A program made the position numbers and the translations under genes. This document shows, one piece after another, positions 33,080 through 44,829 of a DNA stretch of 62,000 bases. A model generated the notes under the pieces. That model ran no database searches and was not told the DNA's origin. It saw only the letters and a list, made by a program, of their open reading frames with translations. Every line of letters starts with the position of its first letter. Position 1 is the first letter of the stretch. Origin of the DNA: Chrysomallon squamiferum (lineage: Eukaryota > Mollusca > Gastropoda > Neomphalida > Peltospiridae); assembly GCA_012295275.1 (NCBI GenBank), contig CM022673.1, positions 18,653,810 through 18,715,809 on the forward strand, given 5' to 3'.

Positions 33080-34839
33080 TGTGTGTGTCTGTGTGTCTGT
33101 GTGTGTGTCTGAAGCTGAATTATTTACATTTTTCTTAAAGACAAAACGGTACGTGGTACATGCGATCGTTCCTTCGACAGTGGAAATTGCGGCTTCTACG
33201 ACTGCTTCAACAGCTGCGACGTTTCGACTGCTCCAGCTCTGTTTGCTGCATCGGCTTACTGTACAGCTCTCTACGAATGGAATTTCGATTCTGAGGTGAG
33301 TGCTGTGTATTTACTACAATGTAGTATATACAACAACAAAAAATTATTAGATCGATTAAATTAACGAAGAATTCTAGAATTACTATTATCATCAAAGCAT
33401 CATCATCATCATCATCATCATCATCATTATTATTATTATTATCACTGTTTTTGTTGTATCACAGGGCAAATCTTATATCAAAGATGTTATCAAATGTCAA
33501 GGTGAAAAACTTGGTCCATGGATCACAAACACGAACTGTCGAGATATATAAATAATCAAGCATACTCTACTCTGATTGGTCAGACAAAGGAATCAGACTG
33601 TTTCTATCAAAATGGAAAATTCTGTGACATCATGGGCAAACCTGAAAATGCTGAAGCAGTTGCTAAAATATTTGCTTCTGGTGATCCCAAAGTTGGAGAG
33701 AAGTAAGACAATTTATTTTTTATCTATTTTAATTTTAAATTTTTCCTTTATTCTTTTAATTTTTCTTTTTAGTTATTTTTTTTTTTTAATCATTTCAATT
33801 TTTTTTATTATTATAATTATGTTTTTAATTTAAACACTTAGGTTTCATGACTGGAAAACATCTGGCACAAATATTGATATATAAAAAACAGTTACTTTTT
33901 TCTCACTAGAGCCTGATTAATTCTGTTATGATAATACATCAATAATTACTTTATTTAGATACGTTATTTCATTAACTATGAAGATACACCAGTTAATTAA
34001 ATTTGTAACTAGCTAACTAAGTAAAGATTGTGAAAAATGAGCTCTTAAACAATTTTTGTTTATCACTGGCAGAATGTTCGAATTTTTCAAACATATTTTT
34101 GAATCTGACTGCCCAGGAACGGAGGATGTGTTTCAAAACAACTTCAAAAAGTCCTACATAGCCAACAGGTATTCTATTTCAATTTATAACAATAATAACT
34201 CAATGAATCGACCTTCAAATTATTATTGTCATCATCTATCATCATCATTATCAATATAATTTTATCATGACCAACATCATAAAGTTTATTGTTGTTCTTC
34301 TTGTTGCTGACTGAATTATCTAAATGTAGTAACTGTAGACACATTTTGTTTTATTCATGCATCAAAGTTCACCAACTAATCTCTGGAAGCCAACTACTCA
34401 ATCCAAAACGAAACCATCAATACCAACAAACATACCTCCAGCCAATCCATCTAATCCAACAAAACCAAATAACTGGAATCCATCAAGACCAGCCAACAGT
34501 AATCCAAAGAGTCCATCTAACCCTTCAAGACCAAGTAACTGGAATCCATCAACACCAAAGAACAATAATCCAAGACACCCATCTAACCCTTCAAAAGCAA
34601 ATAACTGGAATCCATCAAAACCAGAGAACAATAATCCAACGAATCTACCAGGACCATCTAATCCAGGTAAGAAAGCAATGTCAGCTATATTTGTGATTAT
34701 TGTGATAATTTCTTAACCAAAAATAAATAAATAAATGAAATAAAATAAAACAAAATAAATAAATAAGTAAATAAATAAATTATAAAGTTACTTTAATCTT
34801 CATTACACTCTATAGTCTGTATATCCATGTATCTATCGC

Positions 34840-34889
<50 letters not shown>

Positions 34890-35028
34890 TGTGTGTGTGT
34901 GTGTCTGTGTGTGTGTCTGTGTGTCTGTGTGTTTGTGTGTTTTTGTGTGTGTGTGTCTGTGTCTGTGTCTGTGTGTGTGTGTCTGTGTGTGTGTGTCGGT
35001 TTGTGTGTGTCTCTGTGTGTGTGTGTGT

Positions 35029-35062
<34 letters not shown>

Positions 35063-35079
35063 CTGTGTGTGTGTGTGTC

Positions 35080-35111
<32 letters not shown>

Positions 35112-35429
35112 TGTGTGTGTCTGTGTGTCTGTGTGTGTGTGTGAAGCTGAATTATTTACATTTTTCTTAAAGACAAAACGGTACGTGGTACATGCGATCG
35201 TTCCTTCGACAGTGGAAATTGCGGCTTCTACGACTGCTTCAACAGATGCGACGTTTCGACTGCTCCAGCTCTGTTTGCTGCATCGGCTTACTGTACAGCT
35301 CTCTACGAATGGAATTTCGATTCTGAGGTGAGTGCTGTGTATTTACTACAATGTAGTATATACAACAACAAAAAATTATTAGATCAATTAAATTAACGAA
35401 GAATTCTAGAATTACTATTATCATCAAAG

Positions 35430-35462
<33 letters not shown>

Positions 35463-37000
35463 TATTATTATTATCACTGTTGTTGTTGTATCACAGGGCA
35501 AATCTTATATCAAAGATGTTATCAAATGTCAAAGTGAAAAACTTGGTCCATGGATCACAAACACGAACTGTCGAGATATAAATAATCAAGCATACTCTAC
35601 TCTGATTGGTCAGACAAAGGAATCAGACTGTTTCTATCAAAATGGAAAATTCTGTGACATCATGGGCAAACCTGAAAATGCTGAAGCAGTTGCTAAAATA
35701 TTTGCTTCTGGTGATCCCAAAGTTGGAGAGAAGTAAGACAATTTATTTTTTATCTATTTTTAATTTTAAATTTTTCCTTTATTCTTTTAATTTTTCTTTT
35801 TTAGTTATTATTTTTTTTTAATCATTTCAATTTTTTTATTATTATAATTATGTTTTTTAATTTAAACACTTAGGTTTCATGACTGGAAAACATCTGGCAC
35901 AAATATTGATATAAAAACAGTTACTTTTTCTCACTAGAGCCTGATTAATTCTGTTATGATAATACATCAATAATTACTTTATTTAGATACGTTATTTCAT
36001 TAACTATGAAGATACACCAGTTAATTAAATTTGTAACTAGTTAACTAAGTAAAGATTGTGAAAAATGAGCTCTTAAACAATTTTTGTTTATCACTGGCAG
36101 AATGTTCGAATTTTTCAAACATATTTTTTGAATCTGACTGCCCAGGAACGGAGGATGTGTTTCAAAACAACTTCAAAAAGTCCTACATAGCCAACAGGTA
36201 TTCTATTTCAATTTATAACAATAATAACTCAATGAATCGACCTTCAAATTATTATTGTCATCATCTATCATCATCATTATCAATATAATTTTATCATGAC
36301 CAACATCATAAAGTTTATTGTTGTTCTTCTTGTTGCTGACTGAATTATCTAAATGTAGTAACTGTAGACACATTTTGTTTTATTCATGCATCAAAGTTCA
36401 CCAACTAATCTCTGGAAGCCAACTACTCAATCCAAAACGAAACCATCAATACCAACAAACATACCTCCAGCCAATCCATCTAATCCAACAAAACCAAATA
36501 ACTGGAATCCATCAAGACCAGCCAACAGTAATCCAAAGAGTCCATCTAACCCTTCAAGACCAAGTAACTGGAATCCATCAACACCAAAGAACAAACATCC
36601 AACTATTCCATCTAATCCTTCAAGACCAAGTAACTGGAATCCATCAACACCAAAGAACAAACATCCAACTATTCCATCTAATCCTTCAAGACCAAGTAAC
36701 TGGAATCCATCAACACCAAAGAACAATAATCCAAGACACCCATCTAACCCCTCAAAAGCAAATAACTGGAATCCATCAAAACCAGAGAACAATAATCCAA
36801 CGAATCTACCAGGACCATCTAATCCAGGTAAGAAAGCAATGTCAGCTATATTTGTGATTATTGTGATAATTTCTTAACCAAAAATAAATAAATAAATGAA
36901 ATAAAATAAAACAAAATAAATAAATAAGTAAATAAATAAATTATAAAGTTACTTTAATCTTCATTACACTCTACAGTCTGTATATCCATGTATCTATCGC

Positions 37001-37031
<31 letters not shown>

Positions 37032-37072
37032 CTGTGTGTATGTGTCTGGGTGTGTGTACAGTGTGTGTGTCT

Positions 37073-37114
<42 letters not shown>

Positions 37115-37200
37115 TTTTGTGTGTGTGTGTCTGTGTCTGGGTGTTTGTGTGTGTGTGTGTGTGTGTCTGTGTGTCTCTGTGTGTGTATTTTTGTGTGTGT

Positions 37201-37234
<34 letters not shown>

Positions 37235-40070
37235 CTGTGTGTGTGTATTTGTGTGTGTGTGTGTGTGTGTGTGTGTCTGTGTGTCTGTGTGTGTGTCTGA
37301 AGCTGAATTATTTACATTTTTCTTAAAGACAAAACGGTACGTGGTACATGCGATCGTTCCTTCGACAGTGGAAATTGCGGCTTCTACGACTGCTTCAACA
37401 GCTGCGACGTTTCGACTGCTCCAGCTCTGTTTGCTGCATCGGCTTACTGTACAGCTCTCTACGAATGGAATTTCGATTCTGAGGTGAGTGCTGTGTATTT
37501 ACTACAATGTAGTATATACAACAACAAAAAATTATTAGATCGATTAAATTAACGAAGAATTCTAGAATTACTATTATCATCAAAGCATCATCATCATCAT
37601 CATAATCATCATTATTATTATTATTATTATCACTGTTGTTGTTGTATCACAGGGCAAATCTTATATCAAAGATGTTATCAAATGTCAAGGTGAAAAACTT
37701 GGTCCATGGATCACAAACACGAACTGTCGAGATATAAATAATCAAGCATACTCTACTCTGATTGGTCAGACAAAGGAATCAGACTGTTTCTATCAAAATG
37801 GAAAATTCTGTGACATCATGGGCAAACCTGAAAATGCTGAAGCAGTTGCTAAAATATTTGCTTCTGGTGATCCCAAAGTTGGAGAGAAGTAAGACAATTT
37901 ATTTTTTATCTATTTTTAATTTTAAATTTTTCCTTTATTCTTTTAATTTTTCTTTTTTAGTTATTATTTTTTTTTTTTATAATTTCAATTTTTTTATTAT
38001 TATAATTATGTTTTTTAATTTAAACACTTAGGTTTCATGACTGGAAAACATCTGGCACAAATATTGATATAAAAACAGTTACTTTTTCTCACTAGAGCCT
38101 GATTAATTCTGTTATGATAATACATCAATAATTACTTTATTTAGATACGTTATTTCATTAACTATGAAGATACACCAGTTAATTAAATTTGTAACTAGCT
38201 AACTAAGTAAAGATTGTGAAAAATGAGCTCTTAAACAATTTTTGTTTATCACTGGCAGAATGTTCGAATTTTTCAAACATATTTTTGAATCTGACTGCCC
38301 AGGAACGGAGGATGTGTTTCAAAACAACTTCAAAAAGTCCTACATAGCAAACAGGTATTCCATTTCAATTTATAATAATAATAACTCAAATTATTATCAT
38401 CATCATCATCATCGTCATTATCAAAGACTATTTCACTTTATAACAATAATAACTCAATGAATCGACCTTCAAATTATTAATATCATCATCATCATCATCA
38501 TCATTATCAATGTCATTTTTATCATCACCACCGTCATAAATTTTATTGTTGTTCTTCTTGTTGCTGACTGAATTATCTAAATGTAATAACAGTAGACGCA
38601 TTTTATTTTATTCATCCATCAAAGTTCTCCAAAAGGAAACAGTCCAACTAATCTGTGGACACCAACTAATCAATCTAAAAGGAAACCATCAATACCAAAG
38701 AACATATCTTCAGCCATTCCATCTAATCCAACAAAACAAAATAACTGGAATCCATCAAGACCAGTCAACAATTATCCAAACAGTCCATCTAATCCTTCAA
38801 GACCAAGTAACTGGAATCTATCAAGACCAAAGAACAATAATCCAAGCAACCCATCTAACCCCTCAAAACCAAATAACTGGAATCCATCAAAACCAAAGAA
38901 CAATCCTCCAACAAATCCATCTAATCCTTCAACACCAAGTAACAGGAATCCATCAAGACCAAAGAAAAATAATCCAAGCAACGCGTTTAAGCCTTCAAAA
39001 CCAAATAACTGGAACCCATTAACATCAAAGAACAATAATACAAGCAACCCATCTAATCCTTCAAGACCAAATAACTGGAATCCATCAAAACCAGAGAACA
39101 ATAATCCAAAGAATCTGCCAGGACCATCTAATCCAGGTAAGAAAGCAATGTCAGCTCTATGGGTGATTATTGTGATAATTTCTTAATCAAAAATAAATAA
39201 ATAAATGAAATAAAATAAAATAAAACAAAATAAATAAATAAGTAAATAAATAAATTATAGTTACTTTAATCTTCATTACAATATTTAACCATATATCTAT
39301 GTGTGTGTGTGTGTTGTTGTGTGTGTGTGTATGTGTGTGTGTCTGTGTGAAGCTGAATTATTTATATTTTTCTTAAAGACAAAACGGTACGTGGTACATG
39401 CGATCGTTCCTTCGACAGTGGAAATTGCGGCTTCTACGACTGCTTCAACAGCTGCGACGTTTCGACTGCTCCAGCTCTGTTTGCTGCATCGGCTTACTGT
39501 ACAGCTCTCTACGAATGGAATTTCGATTCTGAGGTGAGTGTTGTGTATTTACTACAATGTAGTATATACAACAACAAAAAATTATTAGATCAATTAAATT
39601 AACGAAGAATTCTAGAATTACTATTATCATCAAAGCATCATCATCATCATCATAATCATCATTATTATTATTATTATCACTGTTTTTGTTGTATCACAGG
39701 GCAAATCTTATATCAAAGATGTTATCAAATGTCAAGGTGAAAAACTTGGTCCATGGATCACAAACACGAACTGTCGAGATATAAATAATCAAGCATACTC
39801 TACTCTGATTGGTCAGACAAAGGAATCAGACTGTTTCTATCAAAATGGAAAATTCTGTTACGTCATGGGCAAGCCTCAGAATGCTGAAGCTGTTGCTAAA
39901 ATATTTGCTTCTGGTGAGCCAAGGCTGGGTCTGAGGTAAGACGTTTTTTCTTTTAGTAGTTATACTGGTTGAATGTGAGTGAAATGAAATTAAGGAAAAA
40001 TTTGTTTAACAATTACCGATTATCTGTCACATATTATTACGATAAATACGAACAAACACAGTGTTAATCC

Positions 40071-40102
<32 letters not shown>

Positions 40103-40133
40103 CTTCTTCTTCTTCTTCTTCTTCTTCTTCTTG

Positions 40134-40197
<64 letters not shown>

Positions 40198-40828
40198 ATT
40201 ATTAATATTATTATTATAGCAGTAGTAGAAGCAGTAATAATAGTAGTGTTAATGGTGTTGGTAATGTTGTTGAATGCATATTTCGAAATATGAACTCTTA
40301 GCAAGTTATTTGGACATATCTGCTCCTATCCATTGCCTTACAACTGGTTTATCAAAGGCTGTGGCACATGATTTCCTGTGTTCTTATCTACGGTTATAAC
40401 TGGAAGTAAGTGACTTATAGTAATGTGTGACAGGTTACAATTTACAGGTTACTGACAAACAGCACATATTTCAAGTAAAGAGTTAGTTATCTTTGTTAAT
40501 AATAAATTTAAGTTATGATATTCTCGAGTGACAAATGTTAATTTTAATTGCTTATTTTGACTGGTTTGTTTTTTTACTTTATTTCTTTCTTTGTAGAATG
40601 TTCTCATTCTTCAAGCATATTTATGAAGCTGACTGTCCAGGAACGAAAGACGTTTTCAGAAACAATTTCAGCAAACCATTTTTAAACATTATGCGTAACA
40701 ATATGCACAAGCGCATACTTACAGTGATACGCCAGCGCATGATGCGAACGCATTCTCGAATCATGCGTACACGTGCTCGACTCATGCATATGCGTCCAGG
40801 TGTGATGGGAGATGGACGTGATAAGTGA
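30249..40828 (+). CDS. B1-B5: tandem multi-domain stanniocalcin-like gene
   Basis: Twenty exons fit one reading scheme: linker (phase 2 in, 1 out), domain exon a (1 to 0), b (0 to 2), c (2 to 2). Exons: 30249-30412, 30659-30813, 31348-31583, 31952-32047, 32247-32611, 33141-33295, 33465-33702, 34073-34168, 34368-34666, 35173-35327, 35497-35732, 36101-36197, 36397-36827, 37329-37483, 37653-37888, 38259-38354, 38625-39136, 39379-39533, 39700-39935, 40597-40828. Summed length is 4345 bases. Only the last c exon has a stop with a C-terminal tail; the other four end in AACAG/GTATTC donors. No promoter or signal peptide exists between modules, so a single secreted polyprotein is the best reading. 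B2 and B3 each hold a small indel that breaks the frame. The first exon is unseen, unless module A supplies it by splicing near 28950. Function unknown. Confidence 0.65.
30659..32047 (+). CDS. Module B1, stanniocalcin-like domain
   Basis: Exons 30659-30813, 31348-31583 and 31952-32047 encode one domain, open throughout. Ten cysteines: C-x8-C in [12 protein letters not shown], then DFYDC, SSC, YYC, IKC, TNC, SDC, GKFC, ESDC plus the first. It is the most diverged B copy in exon a (ENWDFDDE). Exons b and c equal the later copies. Intron 2 is swollen by (ATT)n repeats at about 31058-31110 and 31148-31320. The preceding linker exon 30249-30412 is short (54 codons) and only weakly keeps the repeat ([10 protein letters not shown]). 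Confidence 0.7.
32247..32611 (+). CDS. Linker exon between B1 and B2
   Basis: 121 codons rich in Pro, Asn, Ser and Trp, built of SNWNPS-type 22-residue units such as [15 protein letters not shown]. Phase 2 acceptor, phase 1 donor (CCAG/GTAAGA). The first codon is completed across the intron as Ser after the c exon of B1. Confidence 0.65.
32780..33115. repeat. Interrupted (TG)n in B module intron
   Basis: Long TG repeats with CTG/TCTG interruptions lie between each linker exon and the next a exon: about 32780-33115, 34840-35145, 36998-37300 and a short one at 39300-39350. They make many spurious Val/Cys-rich open frames. Confidence 0.9.
33141..34168 (+). pseudogene. Module B2, stanniocalcin-like domain with 2-base frame break
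   Basis: Exons 33141-33295, 33465-33702 and 34073-34168. Exon b is 238 bases instead of 236: the copies read CGAGATATAAAT, this one has an extra TA, giving a stop at 33549-33551 after CRDI. All splice sites are intact and the rest is nearly identical to B3-B5. The extra TA in a short TA run could be a real mutation or an assembly error. Skipping the whole phase 2-2 module would restore the frame. Confidence 0.65.
34368..34666 (+). CDS. Linker exon between B2 and B3
   Basis: 99 codons, exactly one 22-residue unit shorter than the linker at 32247-32611 and otherwise nearly identical. Phases are the same (2 in, 1 out). Confidence 0.65.
35173..36197 (+). pseudogene. Module B3, stanniocalcin-like domain with 1-base frame break
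   Basis: Exons 35173-35327, 35497-35732 and 36101-36197. Exon a has one visible residue change (NRCD where others have NSCD). Exon c is 97 bases rather than 96 because of a six-T run at 36124-36129 where other copies have five. That shifts the frame within the FKHIFESDC segment. A homopolymer indel is a common sequencing fault, so this may be an artefact. Confidence 0.65.
36397..36827 (+). CDS. Linker exon between B3 and B4
   Basis: 143 codons: one 22-residue unit more than the B1-B2 linker and two more than the B2-B3 linker. The added unit contains [19 protein letters not shown] and is an exact tandem copy. Phases unchanged. Confidence 0.65.
37329..38354 (+). CDS. Module B4, stanniocalcin-like domain
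   Basis: Exons 37329-37483, 37653-37888 and 38259-38354, all of standard length (155, 236, 96) and open in the shared frame. All ten cysteines are present, with [11 protein letters not shown] at the start and IFESDC at the end. The best reference copy of the internal module. Confidence 0.72.
38625..39136 (+). CDS. Linker exon between B4 and B5
   Basis: 170 codons of Pro/Asn/Ser/Trp repeats, more diverged than the other linkers: some NWNPS units read NWNLS or NRNPS. It is the longest linker. Phases are 2 in and 1 out, as elsewhere. Confidence 0.65.
39379..40828 (+). CDS. Module B5 with terminal exon
   Basis: Exons 39379-39533, 39700-39935 and 40597-40828. Exon a equals B4. Exon b diverges in its last part to [13 protein letters not shown] and ends GLR, closer to module A than to B1-B4. 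The last exon continues past the cysteine (YEADC) into a Met/Arg-rich tail with repeated [15 protein letters not shown]-like sequence, ending GDGRDK and a TGA at 40826-40828. The tail matches the module A ending (GRGGDK). AATAAA follows at 41025-41030. Confidence 0.72.
40068..40200. repeat. (TTC)n followed by (GTT)n microsatellite
   Basis: TTC repeats at about 40070-40131 run directly into GTT repeats at about 40132-40198, in the intron before the final exon. The minus-strand Thr/Glu frame here is spurious. Confidence 0.93.
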
Positions 40829-40839
40829 ATTGCATACAT

Positions 40840-40846
<7 letters not shown>

Positions 40847-40918
<72 letters not shown>
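40847..40918. repeat. (CA)n in 3' UTR of the B gene
   Basis: About 70 bases of CA some 20 bases after the TGA at 40828, inside the 3' UTR before the AATAAA at 41025. Confidence 0.93.
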
Positions 40919-40922
<4 letters not shown>

Positions 40923-41024
40923 GATACACATACACATATACACACATACAAAATTGCAGTGGTCACTAAACCAGCTGCAAGCTGTTGCATTTATTTTAAT
41001 GCTTTCTGTTGGAAAATGTTGACA

Positions 41025-41030
41025 AATAAA
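41025..41030 (+). terminator. Poly(A) signal of the B gene
   Basis: AATAAA about 200 bases after the stop of the terminal exon. It is the only such signal directly following a terminal-type c exon in the B array. Confidence 0.6.
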
Positions 41031-41621
41031 TATATTGAAATGATTTTTGTTTTATTATGTTCGTGACAGACCAAAGAAATAGACTGCACTACACTACACT
41101 ACAGTACAGGCTACTATTAAGCTCTTCCTGCCTAAAAAATCAAAGATTTAATTCCAGTAATATTGACACTAAACTGGTATCTAACATATGTTTGGTCATG
41201 CACATACATCAAAAACCTCAAAGAAACAACAAGCAAGCAAACAAACAAAACGAAACAAACACAGTCTTGTTAATCTCAGCACCTTATTTTCTTGCTGGTA
41301 TCTCTTTTTGATGTTCTTGTTGACTTATCTTCATTATATGTTCTTCATTATCCTCTTATTTATTACCTTATTTATCCTTCTTGAATTCTGTTCATAATAA
41401 TAATTTCTGTTGATCTCATTTCATTATGATCTTGTTCCTTTTTCATTCTTATGTTCTTGTTGACCTCTTTTCATTATTCTGTAGTCGATGCTGCTGGAAA
41501 TATTCTTCAGAATTTACACAAATTCCTTTGACATACTAATACAATTTTATTTTATTTTCTTGCATTAGCTTTTTATGAAAAGAAATCTTGCAGTTTATTT
41601 ATTAACAAATACCGCAAATAA

Positions 41622-41656
<35 letters not shown>

Positions 41657-41985
41657 AATAAAACAAAATAAAATAAAAATAAATATGAAAATAATATTTT
41701 ATTAAACATATCAGTATTTTAGTGGGACATAGAAGTTATACTTTATTACTAAAAAAAAAAAATTAAAAATGAAGAAAAAAAGATTGACTATTACAGGTTT
41801 AACAAATGTAAAGAAATGATGTGCTTTTTAAAAATACTAAATATTGTACAGGGAAAGGTTACAATGCCTGAGAAAAAGGTTATATTTCATAAATGATCGT
41901 AACATGATATTTTAGTAGATGCAGATAACAGATAGCACGACCAGATTTATGATCAGTTTATATAAACAAATTGAAATTGAGCTAA
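41031..41985. other. Intergenic, AT-rich
   Basis: No gene seen. Contains a weak TTGTT-GACT-TCTT repeat at about 41300-41480 and an (AAAT)n run at about 41615-41680. Confidence 0.6.
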
Positions 41986-41989
41986 ACAA

Positions 41990-43170
41990 TGGAACATAAT
42001 AAACATCACACACAAGAACAACACACCCGTGAAATCCAGAAACAAAACATCATACCACAGCTTCCAAAACAACACACCACACTACACATACCACATCACA
42101 AAATATACACACTTACAGAACACAAACTACACACAAGACCTGACCCAAAACACAGATAACAGCAGCACATGGGCCACAAAACAGACACACAGACAACACC
42201 GAGAAAAAACACACATGCAAGAACAACAAACATTCACAATAAAAACATTAGAGAGAACACAGGAAACAAAATGCAACAACAATAACAAACATATATTAAT
42301 ACATACGTCAACAAAAAACATACAGGACAAGGCACACAAAACATCAGACAGCACATCATACATAATATATATCACAGACAAACATGCACATACACATCAA
42401 TGGACAGAAAACACAAACATGCGACAACAAAAAACATATACAGTAAGCACTATACACACCATATAGGACAAAGCACACAGAACTTCACTTTACAGGACAC
42501 ATACCACAAAAACATAACACATAAAACACATACACATAAATACACATACAGTACATACACTACATAACACACCAGACACAAAACACAGAGAGCAACAACA
42601 CAGACAGCAACAACACAGGGGAGGAAATACGAAAGACAGATACAAATACCACCGGATACAAATGTAGACACCAACAGTACAGGATACACAAAACAGACAC
42701 ACAGACAACATAGGACACTAAACACAGACATACATATCAACCAGACACAAAACAAACATGCAAGAACAAGAAATATATAATACATAAACTACACACACCA
42801 TATAGGACAAAGCACATGGAACATCACCTCACATGACAAACAACACAGCGGAGGAAACATACCAGATAACACAAAAAACAAAACTCATACAAAAATACAC
42901 ACCCAAAAACAGACATACAAAACACACACAACAAACCAGACCAGAAACAAAACACAGAGACAGCACAAGGACACAAAAGGGAGAGTTAGACAACACCATA
43001 CACAAAATAGAGATATGATGCATCAACCTGTATATTAAATACATTATACATATCACACTGGGCACAAAACACAAACGTGACAAGAAACATATAAAATACA
43101 TACATTACACTCTTCATAGAGATCAAGGCACATAAAATATCAATGCAACAGACAACACCTTAAGCGAGGG
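41990..43170. repeat. AC-rich satellite-like block, left arm
   Basis: Strongly strand-biased DNA (A and C on the + strand). Segments recur at about 42420-42500, 42745-42830 and 43065-43135, each with ACAAACATG(C)GA/CAAGAACA, then CACCATATAGGACAAAGCAC or a variant, a period of roughly 320 bases. The reverse complement of related sequence is at 46620-47060. It has open frames on both strands with no domain; I treat it as satellite or transposon-internal repeat. Confidence 0.7.
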
Positions 43171-43484
43171 TATGTTTTAACTTTTTTCAACTTGACTGCT
43201 GTGGCGAGCCACACTGACCGCTGCGCCAGTACGAGTTTCCGTCCCTAGATGACAGGTCATGACTATCTTGTGTGAGAAAGCAGAGGTTTGCGGGCATTCG
43301 GCTTTTTATTTTCAAGCTGTTAACAGGTGGTTTGCTACTCGCATACTGAGGATTATTCAGCGCTTGTGCAAACCGTGCAACCGTGTAGTTCGTGCTGCTT
43401 TCGCCATTAAAATGTATTTTTTATTCTCATCTTCTGTTGTCTCTTGCTGTTGTTGTCCGTTGCAAGCGATCAAGCGCACTGCTG

Positions 43485-44520
43485 CTAATCATGGCAACCA
43501 ATGGTGTTGTGGCAAAAAAGCAAAGTTATTCTGAATCGTTTATTAAGTATGGATTTGTCGCTATCGGTTCTAATACCAGCGAAAAACTACAGTGCATACT
43601 TTGCATGAAAGTTCTTTCAGCTGAAAAGGTATTCAGAAACCAATCATCGTGACTGCAAAGAGAATATTTATCATTTTTTGAGCGAAAGGCAAATTGCATT
43701 AAACGGTCTTGAACAGATAGCTCTGGAGTATTTCAGCAACGAAATCAAGCCAATGTTGAAGGATCATTCCAAGTGTCATACTGGATGTCTGAGGACATCA
43801 AGGATCATGTCATTGATCAGTTGAAGTCAGCTGGACAAGTCCACGGATGTTTCATCCTGTTCACAACTTATTGCATTTGTATGTTACCTTCACGATGGTG
43901 TATTCAAGGATGAGTTTCTATGCTGTTTAGATTTCCCGTCAAGAGGGGAATAATTTTTTCAAAGCAATCGATATCAAATGGGAACTGTTGTATAGACTGT
44001 ACAGATGGTGCTCCAGCCATGTTAGGCCATAGCTCAGGTTTTCAAGCACATGTTAAAAAGGCAGCTCCAGCCTGTACGTTCATGCATTCTATTATACACC
44101 ATGAAGCACTGGCTTATAAGACATTGTCACCATAGTTGATGAAAGCTCGCAAACACAGTAAAATCCAGTGCATTCAGCTCACGTTTGTTCAGACGCTTTT
44201 TGAACAGATGGATGCAGATCACCAAAACCTCCCGTACCATACCGAGGTAAGATGCCTGTCGAAGGATAATGTGGTTAAGCGAGTCTTTGAACTACAGATG
44301 GATCTGAGGGATTTCTTTACACAGCAAAAGAAGGAAGAGCTTGTAAAACATTTACAGTATGATATAGTATCACTAACTTATCTTGTTGACATTTTTGGCA
44401 GGCTTATCCAATTAAACCTCTCTTTGCAAGGAAGAGACAAGACCATCATCGTTTTCATCAATGTGTTATCAGCAGCAAGTGGCTATCTCAAGGGTATTTG
44501 TATAATAAATTTTAAAAAAA
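43485..44520 (+). pseudogene. Degraded hAT/ZBED-type transposase
   Basis: Several frames together resemble the ZBED5/SCAND3-like group of hAT-derived proteins. At about 43491-43650 a BED-finger start is seen (ATNGVVAKKQ, then LQCILCMKVLS), with the His part in another frame. At about 43830-43920 comes a LDKSTDVSS-like segment. At about 43990-44135 the conserved CTDGAPAM is followed by a segment ending in a premature stop. At 44136-44500 come YHTEVRCLSKDNVVKRVFEL and LNLSLQGRD. The C-terminal dimerisation region is missing. At least two frame shifts and one stop make it non-functional. Confidence 0.82.
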
Positions 44521-44771
44521 GGGGTTTTAATTTTTTTATTTTATAGGAGAAGCCCGCAGTATCATCGGAAATACATAATAATTATGAGGTTAAGAAACTT
44601 TTCTGTTATCCTTCTTTCTTTATCCTTTAGGTTCTATCCCTTTAATAATTATCTAACAGAAGCATTTACTATCTTCAGTACCTAACAAAAAATCATACAA
44701 GATTACTTTTGCATATATTTCTTTTTCTCGATAATAACATTGCCTAAAAGAACAATTATAAAAACAACAAC

Positions 44772-44829
<58 letters not shown>

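Noticed and set aside
32772-33138. Cys/Val-rich open frames in the B introns
   Set aside because: TG dinucleotide repeats read in all three frames. The real exon starts only at 33141.
42029-42785. Open frames in AC-rich DNA on both strands
   Set aside because: Biased composition removes stops; no domains, splice sites or start context.
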